Shown here in pieces: positions 51,594 through 61,220 of a stretch of DNA of 64,000 nucleotides. Made by a program: the position numbers and the translations under genes. Numbering within the stretch: position 1 is the first letter of the stretch; each line of letters starts with the position of its first letter. Source of the stretch: Mesorhizobium sp. M2A.F.Ca.ET.046.03.2.1 (GTDB lineage Bacteria > Pseudomonadota > Alphaproteobacteria > Rhizobiales > Rhizobiaceae); assembly GCF_003952425.1 (NCBI RefSeq), contig NZ_CP034449.1:5878001-5942000 (forward strand), given 5' to 3'. A model generated the notes under the pieces. The model searched no databases, had not been told where the DNA came from, and saw nothing but the letters and a program-made list of their open reading frames with translations.

Positions 51594-51813
51594 GTCCCCC
51601 TGCCTTTCCTTCGCGAGGTTATTTGGCGTCGTAAAAACCAGCAATTTGGACTGAATGCCCATTGCGTTGGGCCTAACGTCGTTGGCTAACCAGCAAGCTA
51701 GTGCTCCTGAATTTCAGCAGCCCGTGGCTGAATGCAAAAGGAAGGTGCGCTGTCACTGTGATCTTGCAATTGGTTATCAAGATTGTCATCAACTCTGCGC
51801 GGCGTTCAGGGTT

Positions 51814-51984
51814 TCAACGCGTCGCGATTGACGGTGATGGCTTCCACCCGAAGCCTCCAGGCATATCCAACGCAGCGCTACGGAAACTTCGCTCGACTTC
51901 AGCGGTATAGGTGCCGTCGTTCTCGAAACGGTCCCAGAGAATGAAGCCGATAATGAGCGCGATGACGAACAGGGGCCAACGCAT
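51814..51984 (-). CDS. Small single-helix membrane protein of unknown function
   Basis: A 56-residue product with one N-terminal membrane helix (MRWPLFVIALIIGFILWDRF) followed by a short soluble tail. The ATG at 51984 has GAGGGA about nine bases upstream; an in-frame ATG at 52032 is less likely. No family recognised. Confidence 0.5.
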   Translation of the reverse strand: MRWPLFVIALIIGFILWDRFENDGTYTAEVERSFRSAALDMPGGFGWKPSPSIATR

Positions 51985-52336
51985 CGGACAGTCCCTCAGA
52001 TGCCCGACCGATATTTTCTGCCAGGGACTCATAAATACAAGCTATTGCTAATATATAGTGACTTGGCGCGACAGCTACCTATGACCGGGAACTAGGACTG
52101 GTCGCCAGGTTGCCGGCTGGGCGAATCGCCCAAGTCTGGACTGGGGGCACGAAAATTCCATCGCCGATGTGCCCTCTGCAGGCCGATCCGCTCATCAAAA
52201 ACGCGATCCATGGTGCCAACTCTCCCTTCGAGCGGTTCCGGTGTAGATCGGCACCCAGCGAAGTCGAGTTGTATAGATATGCCGCAGATCAGCCGATTTT
52301 GGCTGCTCTGAAAAACTCTGAAGATCTTGGAATTGT
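51985..52336. other. Intergenic stretch without recognised features
   Basis: About 350 bases upstream of the small membrane protein and next to the 3' end of tRNA-Asn. I find no convincing coding frame, repeat of families A or B, integrase or terminator. It is where a site-specific integration scar would be expected if the catabolic region entered at this tRNA, but no duplicate of the tRNA end was noticed. Confidence 0.5.
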
Positions 52337-52411
52337 TGGCTCCCCGGGCCGGATTCGAACCAGCGACCAACCGGTTAACAGCCGGTTGCTCTACCACTGA
52401 GCTACCGGGGA
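52337..52411 (-). tRNA. tRNA-Asn (GTT)
   Basis: On the minus strand the sequence folds as a tRNA: acceptor stem TCCCCGG/CCGGGGA, D arm AGCTCAGTGGTAGAGC, anticodon loop CTGTTAA with GTT at 52377-52379, T loop GGTTCGAATCC and an encoded CCA end (52337-52339). Anticodon GTT specifies asparagine. Its 3' end points toward the catabolic region. Confidence 0.96.
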
Positions 52412-52618
52412 ACGGAGGCTCTGACGTGAGTGGCGCAGCCTATAGCAAACACCTTTCGGCTTTGCAAAGCAGCATTTCGCAATTTTTCTCCAGTTTTTGA
52501 TGCGGCTATTTGTGCCATCGTTCGGCGCGCCCACATATGAAGGGCTTCACACCGGCATGGAACAAAGCGGCCGGTCATCGCCTTGACATGGCTCAGGCAG
52601 CGGATGGGATTGGTTTGA

Positions 52619-52879
52619 ATGACCGCAGCGGACGATGACAACGCCCCGGCACGGAAGATTTCGATCTTAGGCCGCGAGTTCACGATGCCGCGCTCGCGCG
52701 GCTGGCGAATCGCCATCGGCATGCTGCTTACCCTTGGCGGGCTTCTGGGCTTTCTGCCGATTCTCGGCTTCTGGATGATTCCGCTCGGTCTCCTGGTTCT
52801 GTCCTATGAATTCGCCATGATCCGACGCCACCGGCGGCGTTTCATCGTCTGGTGGGAACGTCGGCGTCGACCCGACTGA
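52619..52879 (+). CDS. Small two-helix membrane protein
   Basis: An 86-residue protein with two hydrophobic segments (about residues 31-47 and 50-66, IAIGMLLTLGGLLGFLPILGFWMIPLGLLVL) and a strongly basic C-terminus (RRHRRRFIVWWERRRRPD), expected in the inner membrane with both ends inside. It is reminiscent of the PGPGW-type small membrane proteins, though the exact motif is not present. Function unknown. Start ATG 52619. Confidence 0.65.
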   Translation: MTAADDDNAPARKISILGREFTMPRSRGWRIAIGMLLTLGGLLGFLPILGFWMIPLGLLVLSYEFAMIRRHRRRFIVWWERRRRPD

Positions 52880-53043
52880 GAGGCAGGGACGGCTGCACCA
52901 CGGCGATACCGGAGTCGCGACAACCGATTGGTAATCACCACTTTGGCCGCTCCATGCGAAAGCATCGGGAATGACGCGCCGCCGCTTGACGACCTTTGAG
53001 CGTCAACATAATGAGTTCGCTCGGAACGCCGGGAGCATTGCGA

Positions 53044-53117
53044 GGCCTCGTGGCGGAGTGGTTACGCAGAGGACTGCAAATCCTTGCACCCCGGTTCGAT
53101 TCCGGGCGAGGCCTCCA
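53044..53117 (+). tRNA. tRNA-Cys (GCA)
   Basis: Acceptor stem GGCCTCG/CGAGGCC, anticodon loop CTGCAAA with GCA, T arm CCCGGTTCGATTCCGGG and an encoded CCA (53115-53117). Anticodon GCA specifies cysteine. Confidence 0.96.
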
Positions 53118-53209
53118 GATGCTTGCGGGCTCCAGCGCAATCGCGCCGGAGCGGGGTTCCAGTCGAAGTTTTAGCCGCGCGTTTGGCGCGGAGAGCGGAT
53201 TGTTGGGAC

Positions 53210-53809
53210 ATGAGCGCTGATTTTTCCGAACGCCGCGTGAAGATGGTCGACGGCCAGGTCCGCACCACCGATGTCACCAGCGCGCCTCTCATCGAAGCGA
53301 TGCTGAGCGTTCCGCGCGAGGCCTTTGTCGACGCCGGGCAGCGGGATCTGGCCTATATCGACGAAGACATCCGCATTTCGAACGGCGCCAATGGCAGCGG
53401 CCCACGCTACCTGATGGAGCCGTCGCCGCTCGCCAAGCTTTTGCAACTGGCCGAGATCGACGCGAGTGATTCGGTGCTCGATGTCGGCTGCGGCAGCGGC
53501 TATTCCGCCGCATTGCTGTCCAGGCTTGCCCGGTCCGTGGTGGCGCTGGAAAGCGATCCCGCGCTGGCGGAGACCGCGAAATCCACGCTGTCCAGCCTTG
53601 GCTGCGAGAATGTTACTGTGGTCACCGGGCCGCTGCCGCAGGGGCATGCCGCTAAAGCGCCCTACAACGTCATCTTCGTCGGCGGCAGCGTCGAGGAAGT
53701 GGCGCCGGCGCTGCTCGACCAGCTTGCGGAAGATGGACGCCTGGTTGCGGTCGAGGGACAAGGCAACTCTGGCGTGGCCCGGCTGTTTTTTAAAGCCGGG
53801 GGGTTGTAA
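53210..53809 (+). CDS. pcm: Protein-L-isoaspartate O-methyltransferase-family protein
   Basis: SAM-dependent methyltransferase of 199 residues, of the Pcm family that repairs isoaspartyl residues. The SAM-binding motif I is VLDVGCGSGYSA (89-100); the N-terminal MVDGQVRTTDVT is typical of the alphaproteobacterial branch that precedes tolC. ATG 53210 was chosen over an upstream frame that would include tRNA-Cys. Gene order pcm-tolC is common in Rhizobiales. The repair activity itself is not certain for this branch. Confidence 0.87.
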   Translation: MSADFSERRVKMVDGQVRTTDVTSAPLIEAMLSVPREAFVDAGQRDLAYIDEDIRISNGANGSGPRYLMEPSPLAKLLQLAEIDASDSVLDVGCGSGYSAALLSRLARSVVALESDPALAETAKSTLSSLGCENVTVVTGPLPQGHAAKAPYNVIFVGGSVEEVAPALLDQLAEDGRLVAVEGQGNSGVARLFFKAGGL

Positions 53810-54067
53810 CCGGAAGACGAGCCTTTAATGCGGCAATTAAGCCACTACCGGGCTTCGAACGTGCTCACGCGTTTGAATTCTGAGCGTTTTTGCCTTGCAG
53901 CGAAGGCGCTGTCATGATCGCTTGCGCCTGACAATCGTTGCTGATTTGGTTAACCGGGCGTTTCGGGAGGCCGTCAGCGGGGGAACGATAAACAACGCGG
54001 CGCCGGTCGATCCGTAAGGGTAGGCTGACGTGGCGTGGTTCCCATGTAAACGAATGAGGGAAATAAA

Positions 54068-55450
54068 GTGCCGCCCCGACACAAAAGAGTTTTAGCAGCG
54101 ATTCTCGTTTCCGCGACAGCGCTTTCGCCGTTGGCCGCCTCCGCCGAGACCATTACGGGCGCCCTCGCCAAAGCCTACCAGTACAATTCGCAGCTCAACG
54201 CCGCGCGCGCCGGCGTGCGCGTCACCGATGAGGGTGTTGCCATCGCCAAGTCGGGCTGGCGCCCGACCGTCACTGGTTCGGCCAACATCGACTACACCAA
54301 CACGCACGGATTTGGCACCAGCAGGAGACTGACGACCGGCAGCTTCGGCGTGCAGATCAACCAGACGCTGTTCGACGGCTTTCAGACCAAGAACAATGTC
54401 GCTGCCGCCGAATCGCAGGTGAAGGCTTCGGTCGAAAGCCTGCGCAACACCGAAGAGAACATCCTGTTCAACGCGGCGAGCGCCTATATGGACGTGATTC
54501 GCGACCGCCAGGTCGCGGTGCTGACCGAGCAGAACCTGCAGTTCCTGACTGAGCAGGCGCGCGCCGCCCGCTCGCGCTTCGAGGTCGGCGAGGGCACCCG
54601 TACCGACGTCGCCCAGGCCGACGCCTCGCGCGCCACGGCCGTGGCTCAGTTGAGCGCCGCCCGCGCAACGGCGCTGGCGAGCGCGGCCACCTACCACCAG
54701 ATCGTCGGCGACGAGCCGGGCAAGCTGAAGGCGGCCTCGCCGCTGGGCAAGCTGTTGCCGGGCAATCTCGATTCCGCCCTGGCTGTCGCTTCCGCCGAGC
54801 ATCCGGCCATCCTTGCCACGCAGCATCTCGTCGATGCGGCGGCGTTTTCGGTGAAGTCGTCGGAAGGTGCGCTGCTGCCCCAGCTTTCGGCCTCCGCCGG
54901 CATCTCGGACAATTACAGCCACACCTCTCCCGGTTCCTCCAGCAGTCCCAACGGTAGCTCGACGTCCGCCAATATCGGCGCAACTCTGACCATACCGATC
55001 TATTCGGGCGGCCGGACCTCGGCGATTGTGCGGCAGAACAAGGAATCGCTCAGCGAGGCGCGCATCCAGGTCGATGTCAGCCGCGACCAGGTGCGCCAGG
55101 CCGTGGTCTCGGCCTGGACGCAATATGTCGCAGCGCGCGAAAGCGTGGATGCCAACAGGCAGGTCATCGACGCCGCGCAGCTGGCGCTGAACGGTGTCAT
55201 CGAGGAGCGCAATGTCGGCCAGCGCACGACGCTCGACGTGTTGAACGCGCAGAACGCCGTCATCACCGCCAAGATCAACCAGGCAAGCTCCGAGCGCGAT
55301 GTGGTGGTGGCGAGCTACGCCATCCTGTCGGCGATGGGACGGCTGTCGGTCGATCGCCTGGGCCTGGCCGTCACCAAATACAGGCCGGAAGAGCATTACA
55401 ACGCCGTCAAGGACAAGTGGATCGGATTGCGCACGCCCGACGGACGCTGA
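54068..55450 (+). CDS. tolC: TolC-family outer membrane efflux protein
   Basis: Outer-membrane channel of type I secretion and multidrug efflux, 460 residues. A signal peptide (residues 1-26, cleavage after AASA) precedes two outer-membrane efflux protein repeats with long periplasmic helices; INQTLFDGFQT and LTIPIYSGGRTSAI are the beta-strand motifs of each half. Start is GTG 54068 with GAGGG seven bases upstream. It may serve EmrAB-type pumps such as the one at 15.9-18.7 kb. A strong terminator follows. Confidence 0.92.
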   Translation: MPPRHKRVLAAILVSATALSPLAASAETITGALAKAYQYNSQLNAARAGVRVTDEGVAIAKSGWRPTVTGSANIDYTNTHGFGTSRRLTTGSFGVQINQTLFDGFQTKNNVAAAESQVKASVESLRNTEENILFNAASAYMDVIRDRQVAVLTEQNLQFLTEQARAARSRFEVGEGTRTDVAQADASRATAVAQLSAARATALASAATYHQIVGDEPGKLKAASPLGKLLPGNLDSALAVASAEHPAILATQHLVDAAAFSVKSSEGALLPQLSASAGISDNYSHTSPGSSSSPNGSSTSANIGATLTIPIYSGGRTSAIVRQNKESLSEARIQVDVSRDQVRQAVVSAWTQYVAARESVDANRQVIDAAQLALNGVIEERNVGQRTTLDVLNAQNAVITAKINQASSERDVVVASYAILSAMGRLSVDRLGLAVTKYRPEEHYNAVKDKWIGLRTPDGR

Positions 55451-55470
55451 TTTCGGATCCAAGCTTCGAT

Positions 55471-55510
55471 AAACGCCGCGCGTCCCATGGATGCGCGGCG
55501 TTTGTCTTTT
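55471..55510 (+). terminator. Rho-independent terminator after tolC
   Basis: aaacgccgcgc (55471-55481) pairs perfectly with gcgcggcgttt (55493-55503), an 11-base stem with an 11-base loop, followed by GTCTTTT. It lies 20 bases after the tolC stop. Confidence 0.85.
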
Positions 55511-55559
55511 CAGGATGACTGACCGGGCTGCGCATCGCCTGAAGCGCGTATGCGCTTTA

Positions 55560-55622
55560 GGTTTTTGATTTTATGCATGTCTTTATCCCGAAACCGGTTC
55601 CCACTTTCGAGAGACATGCTTT
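55560..55622 (+). repeat. Dispersed repeat, family B, copy 2
   Basis: Starts ggtttttgatttta, then gcatgtct ... agacatgc arms around cgaaaccggttcccactttc. It differs from the copy at 15834-15895 at a few bases and has one extra C. It lies between the tolC terminator and popZ. Confidence 0.8.
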
Positions 55623-55776
55623 CTGTTGAAATCTCCTAATCTGTTGAAATCCAAAGAGTCCCCAGATTGGGGATTCTCGGATGGCGATCGGTCGGTTACG
55701 CTGTCTCCACTGATTCGAATTCCGGCCCGGGCAGGAACGGAATTGCGTAGTGGTCACAAGGGCGGCGGATGTGACG

Positions 55777-56601
55777 ATGGCGACGGCAAGCAGCGCGCAG
55801 CGCGAACCTTCCATGGAAGAGATACTGGCTTCCATCCGAAGGATCATCGAGGACAGCGATACCGGTCGCAAGCAGCCGGCCGAGGCCGGTGACCTGCGCC
55901 AGGACCTGGAACCGGCCGCCGTCAACACTCCCTCCGCTGCGATACCCGCTGTCGAGGTCGACGCCTTTCGTTCCGAACTGCATGCCGATGCCGGTCCCCG
56001 CAGGCCGGCGACGCTGGCGGAGGTCCAGGCCCAGCTTGCCGCGACCGATCCAGTGCTTGCGCGCGCCGAGGCTCGCCCGGAGCCGGTGAAGGCAGCGCCG
56101 GCGACCCCGGCGGAGGCTGGTGTCAGACACGCGGTCGAGCCGAGCGCGCCGGCAGCCGCCAACAGGCCCGCCGCTGCAAATGCGCCGCAGACCGCCGAGA
56201 CCATTGTCGCCGATTGGCGGCGGGAAATCGCCGCGGCCGGAGGCAGCACCGTTACGGCGAAGCCGGCTGTCCGGGCTCCGGAAGCCGCGCCGCGGGTCGA
56301 GATCGACAAGGAGGAGCCCGCGGTCGAAGCCGTTGCGCATGCCGACGCTCCCCAGTCCTCCGCGCCTGAGGCTCAGCCGTCCCGTCCCGCGATCCTTTCC
56401 GAGCACACGGGCAGGCAGGTTGCCGCCGCGTTCGGCGAGCTTTCCGATGCCTTTGCCAGCCGCGGCAAGAAGAGCTTCGATGAAATGGCCGAAGAGATGT
56501 TGCGGCCGATGCTGCAGGATTGGCTCGACAACAACCTGCCGACGCTGGTCGAAAGGCTGGTGCGCGAAGAGATCGAGCGCGTGGCGCGCGGCGCGCAGTA
56601 G
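55777..56601 (+). CDS. popZ: PopZ-family (DUF2497) cell pole-organising protein
   Basis: Polar scaffold protein that self-assembles at cell poles and anchors chromosome origins, as known from Caulobacter and Agrobacterium. The 274 residues show the family's conserved ends: N-terminal EPSMEEILASIRRIIED (about 10-26) and C-terminal FDEMAEEMLRPMLQDWLDNNLPTLVERLVREEIERVA. Between them is a long Pro/Ala/Glu-rich disordered linker. ATG 55777 begins the conserved sequence; GTG 55750 is an alternative. The tolC-popZ-valS order is typical of Rhizobiales. Confidence 0.9.
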   Translation: MATASSAQREPSMEEILASIRRIIEDSDTGRKQPAEAGDLRQDLEPAAVNTPSAAIPAVEVDAFRSELHADAGPRRPATLAEVQAQLAATDPVLARAEARPEPVKAAPATPAEAGVRHAVEPSAPAAANRPAAANAPQTAETIVADWRREIAAAGGSTVTAKPAVRAPEAAPRVEIDKEEPAVEAVAHADAPQSSAPEAQPSRPAILSEHTGRQVAAAFGELSDAFASRGKKSFDEMAEEMLRPMLQDWLDNNLPTLVERLVREEIERVARGAQ

Positions 56602-56625
56602 CCGCCGTAACACGCAAGCTGAAAA

Positions 56626-56652
56626 GCGCCGCCTTCGGGCGGCGCCTTGTTC
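56626..56652 (+). terminator. Terminator-like hairpin after popZ
   Basis: gcgccgcc (56626-56633), tetraloop ttcg and ggcggcgc (56638-56645) make a very stable hairpin, followed by a weak T-rich tail (cttgttc). It lies 24 bases after the popZ stop. Confidence 0.7.
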
Positions 56653-56810
56653 AAGGCTCTCAGGTGAGCGCGCGTTGCTCCTGCTCGGCCGACATTGCCA
56701 CGGGCTGCGGCAGGCCTATCTGTGACGGTGATCGCAGCTCTCGCGGTTGACTCGGCCAAGACCTTCCGATTTACACCGGACGCTTGTTACCGACAGTCCG
56801 GACCTCCTCC

Positions 56811-59594
56811 ATGCTTGAAAAGACCTACGACGCCAAGACCGTCGAGCCGAAGATCGCCAAAATCTGGGAAGAGGCCGACGCCTTCCGGGCCGGCGCCGGC
56901 GCGGAGGAAGGGGCGGACGCCTTCACCATCGTCATCCCGCCGCCGAACGTCACCGGCTCGCTGCATATGGGCCATGCGCTCAACAACACGCTGCAAGACA
57001 TTTTGGTGCGCTTCGAGCGCATGCGCGGCAAGAACGTGCTTTGGCAGCCCGGCATGGATCACGCCGGCATCGCCACGCAGATGGTGGTCGAGCGCCAGCT
57101 CATGGAAAGGCAGATCCATCGCCGCGATCTCACGCGAGAGCAATTTATCGAGAAGGTCTGGGAGTGGAAGGCCGAATCCGGCGGCGCGATCTTCAACCAG
57201 CTGAAGCGCCTCGGCGCCTCGGCCGACTGGTCGCGCGAACGCTTCACCATGGATGAAGGCCTGTCCAAGGCGGTGCTGGAAGTCTTCGTCACGCTCTACA
57301 AGGAAGGCCTCATCTACAAGGACAAGCGCCTTGTGAACTGGGACCCCAAGCTGCTGACGGCCATTTCCGACCTCGAGGTCGAGCAGCACGAGGTCAACGG
57401 CAATCTCTGGCACTTCCGTTACCCGATCGAAGGCGAAGCGTTCGATCCGGAGAACCCGAAGACCTTCATCACGGTCGCCACGACGCGCCCCGAGACGATG
57501 CTTGGCGATACGGCGGTTGCCGTTCATCCGGGTGACGAGCGCTTCACCGATCTGGTCGGCCGCAACGTCGTGCTGCCCATCGTCGGTCGCAAGATACCGA
57601 TCGTGGCGGACGAATATTCCGATCCGGAGAAGGGCTCCGGCGCGGTCAAGATCACGCCGGCGCATGATTTCAACGACTTCGAGGTCGGCAAGCGTCACAA
57701 ATTGCCGGCGATCAACATCCTGACAGTCGAAGCCGCCATCAAGCTCAAGGACAACGAGGATTTCCTCGCCGGTCTCGAGGTGACGCCGGAGCGCGAGGCC
57801 GTCTGGGACGAGCTCGACGGACTCGACCGCTTCGCTGCCCGCAAGAAGGTCGTCGAGCTGATGGAAGCGGGCGGGTTCCTCGACAAGATCGAGCCGCACC
57901 GGCACACCGTGCCGCATGGCGACCGCGGCGGCGTGCCGATCGAGCCGTTCCTGACCGACCAATGGTATGTCAACGCCGCCGAGCTCGCCAAGCCGGCGAT
58001 CGCCTCGGTGCGCGAGGGCCGCACGAACTTCGTGCCGAAGAACTGGGAAAAGACCTATTTCGACTGGATGGAGAACATCCAGCCCTGGTGCATTTCGCGC
58101 CAGCTCTGGTGGGGCCACCAGATCCCGGCCTGGTATGGGCCGGACGGGCATGTCTTCGTCGAGAAGACCGAGGAAGAGGCTTTGGCCGCGGCGGTCGAAT
58201 ATTACCTGGCGCTGGAAGGGCCGTGGAAGGCCTGGGTAGAGGACAAGCTCGAGAATTTCCAGCCGGGCGAGATCCTGACCCGCGACGAGGACGTGCTCGA
58301 CACCTGGTTCTCGTCGGCGCTGTGGCCGTTCTCGACGCTCGGCTGGCCCGACCAGACGCCCGAGCTCAAGACCTATTACCAGACCGACGTGCTGGTGACC
58401 GGCTTCGACATCATCTTCTTCTGGGTCGCCCGCATGATGATGATGGGCCTGCACTTCATGGACGAGGAGCCGTTCCACACCGTCTATGTGCATGCGCTGG
58501 TGCGCGACAAGAACGGCGCCAAGATGTCGAAGTCGAAGGGCAACGTCATCGATCCGCTCGACCTGATCGACGAATATGGCGCAGATGCGCTGCGCTTCAC
58601 GTTGACAGTGATGGCGGCTCAGGGGCGCGACGTGAAGCTCGATCCGGCGCGCATCGCCGGCTATCGCAATTTTGGCACCAAGCTGTGGAACGCGACGCGC
58701 TTCGCCGAGATGAACGAGGTTGCGCGCAACGACGAGTTCTGGCTGAACGACGCCAAGCTGCCGGTCAATCGCTGGATCCTGACCGAGCTGACGCGAGCGG
58801 CGCGCGCGGTCACCGAAGGCATCACCAGCTATCGTTTCAACGACGCGGCGGGCGCGGCCTATCGCTTTGTCTGGAACCTGTTCTGCGACTGGTACCTGGA
58901 GCTGTTGAAGCCGGTGTTCATGGGCACGGACGAGGCCGCCAAGGCTGAGAGCCGGGCCTGCGTCGCCTTCGTACTCGACGAGATCTACAAGCTCCTGCAT
59001 CCGATGATGCCGTTCATGACCGAGGAGCTGTGGGCGCAGACCGCTGGCGAAGGCAAGGAGCGCTCCTCGCTGCTTTGCCATGCCGCCTGGCCGTCGCCCG
59101 ACTTCGAGGACGAAGAGGCTGCCGCCGACATCAACTGGCTGGTCGACCTCGTCTCGGGCATCAGGTCAGTGCGGTCGGAGATGAACGTGCCGCCGGCAGC
59201 GATCGCGCCGCTGATGGTGATCGGCGCTAACACGCTGACGCAGGAGCGGCTGGAGCGTCACGCCCAGGCGATAAAGCGGCTGGCGCGCGTCGGCGATATC
59301 GCTCTGGTCGATGCGCCGCCAAAGGGCTCGGCACAGATCGTGCTCAATGAGGCGACGATCAGCCTGCCGCTCGGCAGCCTGATCGACCTCCAGGCCGAGG
59401 CTGCGCGGCTGCAGAAGGAACTGGCCAAGGTGACCGAGGAGATCGCCCGCCTGCACAAGAAGCTGTCGAACGAGAAGTTCGTCGCCAATGCGCCGGAAGA
59501 AGTGGTCGAGGCCGAGCGCGAAAAACTCGCCGAATATCGCGAGGCGCAGGAGAAGCTATCGGTGGCTTTGACAAGGGTTCGCGACGCCGGCTGA
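56811..59594 (+). CDS. valS: Valyl-tRNA synthetase
   Basis: Essential class I aminoacyl-tRNA synthetase charging tRNA-Val, 927 residues. The HIGH-type motif is PPNVTGSLHMGHALNN (44-59) and the KMSKS motif is at 571-575. An editing domain (TRPETMLGDTAVAVHP) lies between, and a C-terminal coiled coil (about 860-925, LQAEAARLQKELAKVTEEIARLHKKL) is the ValS-specific tRNA-binding arm. ATG 56811 gives the family N-terminus LEKTYDAKTVEPKI. The long opposite-strand frame is a shadow. Confidence 0.98.
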   Translation: MLEKTYDAKTVEPKIAKIWEEADAFRAGAGAEEGADAFTIVIPPPNVTGSLHMGHALNNTLQDILVRFERMRGKNVLWQPGMDHAGIATQMVVERQLMERQIHRRDLTREQFIEKVWEWKAESGGAIFNQLKRLGASADWSRERFTMDEGLSKAVLEVFVTLYKEGLIYKDKRLVNWDPKLLTAISDLEVEQHEVNGNLWHFRYPIEGEAFDPENPKTFITVATTRPETMLGDTAVAVHPGDERFTDLVGRNVVLPIVGRKIPIVADEYSDPEKGSGAVKITPAHDFNDFEVGKRHKLPAINILTVEAAIKLKDNEDFLAGLEVTPEREAVWDELDGLDRFAARKKVVELMEAGGFLDKIEPHRHTVPHGDRGGVPIEPFLTDQWYVNAAELAKPAIASVREGRTNFVPKNWEKTYFDWMENIQPWCISRQLWWGHQIPAWYGPDGHVFVEKTEEEALAAAVEYYLALEGPWKAWVEDKLENFQPGEILTRDEDVLDTWFSSALWPFSTLGWPDQTPELKTYYQTDVLVTGFDIIFFWVARMMMMGLHFMDEEPFHTVYVHALVRDKNGAKMSKSKGNVIDPLDLIDEYGADALRFTLTVMAAQGRDVKLDPARIAGYRNFGTKLWNATRFAEMNEVARNDEFWLNDAKLPVNRWILTELTRAARAVTEGITSYRFNDAAGAAYRFVWNLFCDWYLELLKPVFMGTDEAAKAESRACVAFVLDEIYKLLHPMMPFMTEELWAQTAGEGKERSSLLCHAAWPSPDFEDEEAAADINWLVDLVSGIRSVRSEMNVPPAAIAPLMVIGANTLTQERLERHAQAIKRLARVGDIALVDAPPKGSAQIVLNEATISLPLGSLIDLQAEAARLQKELAKVTEEIARLHKKLSNEKFVANAPEEVVEAEREKLAEYREAQEKLSVALTRVRDAG

Positions 59595-59955
59595 GCGGCA
59601 AGAATCGCCTCGGCGCGGAGCTGCTTTCCGGTACGTTAGCTGCCTCGAAAATAGGCGTTCCGCTACGTTAATTTTGACGTAAACGGAAAGTTTGGGCCGA
59701 ATTGTTGCCATAATGTAACAATGCGGCCTGAAAGGACCTGAAATCGGCTGTTTTTGCCCCGTTTTGGGTGGTTTTCGCGGTTTTTTCGATCATTTGACCC
59801 TGGTTGGCGCGATTTGGGCGCCAATTCCGGCGCGCCTCACCATGGCAAAAATACGTGCTGTCAAGATGTACGTGTACAGCTCCTGAAAACGTTGTTGCGT
59901 CGTTAACCCGAATTGGTTCTAGCTTGAGCCACTTGTATTTCGGGGAGGGATTTCC
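59595..59955. other. Intergenic region upstream of the OmpP1/FadL-like gene
   Basis: About 360 bases, more AT-rich than its surroundings. It holds a TTGACG hexamer (about 59675), the loose dyad attgttgcc-ataat-gtaacaat downstream of it, and a T-rich stretch around 59750-59790. The GGGGAGGG ribosome-binding site for the next gene is at its end. A long regulated leader for an outer-membrane protein gene is plausible; no small RNA could be identified. Confidence 0.5.
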
Positions 59956-61203
59956 ATGAGCATTTTGCGTCTCAAAGCACTGCTGGGGGCAGGATGCTTT
60001 TCGCTTGCCATGGTCGGAGCCGCGATGCAGCCCGCGCGTGCCGGCGGCATCGAGCGCGGCGGCTATGATATCGACCTGCTGTTCGATCCGGCGCCTTTTG
60101 CGACGGAAGCCGAAGCGACCTATGTGATGCCGGATCGCAAACTCAAAAACGGGGTGGACACCAATCCGCTCGACGGGAACATCACCGCCCTCGGCAGCTC
60201 AACGAACGAAAGTGAGGACTATTGGGTACCTCGCATCGGCGCAAAGGCCCAGCTTGTCCCTGGCGTCGACTGCATGGTCGACTATTCACAGCCGTGGGGC
60301 GCCCATACATCGCCCGGTCTGTGGGCCGGCGCCCAGTCCAACATGGAAACCGACATTAAGAGCGACAGCTACGGCGCGACCTGTTCCTATAAGATGGACG
60401 CGGGTAAAGGTCAGCTTCGCTTCATCGGCGGTGTTTTCTACCAGAAGGTCTACGGCTTCAAGGAAGACTTGGTGTCGCCGCTGGTTCCCAACTTCCAGGG
60501 AACCGGCCGTGTCGATCTGACGAGCAGCGGCTGGGGCTGGCGCGCCGGCATTGCCTACGAAATCCCGGACATCGCGCTGCGCGCAAGCCTCGTTTATAAC
60601 TCGAAGGTCAAGCTCGACAATATTTCGGGCACATTGGACTTGTCGAACGTTGGCGCACCGATTTTCCCGATCTACGGCTCGACGCAGTACATGCCGGATG
60701 TCGTCGAATTCAAGCTTCAGTCGGGTATAGCGCCGGGATGGCTCGCCTTCGGTTCAGTCAAGTGGGTCAACTGGAGCCTGCTGCAAAGTGTTCCGATCTG
60801 CGTCGTAGGCACTCCCTCTTCGGCATGTGTCACCGGTGATGCACTGCATTCGGGCCAAATCACGTCGCTGGACTTGATGTATCGTGACGGCTGGACCGTT
60901 TCCGGCGGCATTGGCCACAAGTTCAACGATCAGTGGAGCGCCGCCGGCCAACTGAGCTGGGATCGCGGCACCTCGCATGGCTACGGCTCGCAGACCGACA
61001 CCTGGACGCTGGGCGGTGGCGTTGCCTATACGCCGCGGCCGAACATTGAACTTCGCTTGGCCGGCGCGATTGGTGTGTTGACCAGCGGCCATTCCGGGAT
61101 AGTGAATGGTGAGAACGGATATCAGGCCGGCACCGAAGTCAGCTACGACTTCGGCAACGATCTCGTCACGGCGATCTCGGGTGGTCTCAAGATCAAGTTC
61201 TAA
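59956..61203 (+). CDS. OmpP1/FadL-family outer membrane protein
   Basis: Outer-membrane beta-barrel of the FadL/TodX family, 415 residues, thought to pass hydrophobic compounds such as long-chain fatty acids or aromatics. Residues 1-29 are a signal peptide (cleavage after ARA), followed by an N-terminal hatch segment and amphipathic strands ending in the aromatic C-terminus LKIKF, typical for barrel insertion. GGGGAGGG just upstream of ATG 59956 and a perfect terminator after the stop frame a single-gene unit. Confidence 0.88.
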   Translation: MSILRLKALLGAGCFSLAMVGAAMQPARAGGIERGGYDIDLLFDPAPFATEAEATYVMPDRKLKNGVDTNPLDGNITALGSSTNESEDYWVPRIGAKAQLVPGVDCMVDYSQPWGAHTSPGLWAGAQSNMETDIKSDSYGATCSYKMDAGKGQLRFIGGVFYQKVYGFKEDLVSPLVPNFQGTGRVDLTSSGWGWRAGIAYEIPDIALRASLVYNSKVKLDNISGTLDLSNVGAPIFPIYGSTQYMPDVVEFKLQSGIAPGWLAFGSVKWVNWSLLQSVPICVVGTPSSACVTGDALHSGQITSLDLMYRDGWTVSGGIGHKFNDQWSAAGQLSWDRGTSHGYGSQTDTWTLGGGVAYTPRPNIELRLAGAIGVLTSGHSGIVNGENGYQAGTEVSYDFGNDLVTAISGGLKIKF

Positions 61204-61220
61204 GTTCTGAAAATTCGGGA

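Noticed and set aside
52110..52400. 96-codon open frame crossing tRNA-Asn
   Set aside because: It reads through the tRNA gene on the opposite strand and has no ribosome-binding site.
56787..59081. 764-codon open frame opposite valS
   Set aside because: Arises from GC-rich codon phasing opposite a certain gene; composition has no family motifs.
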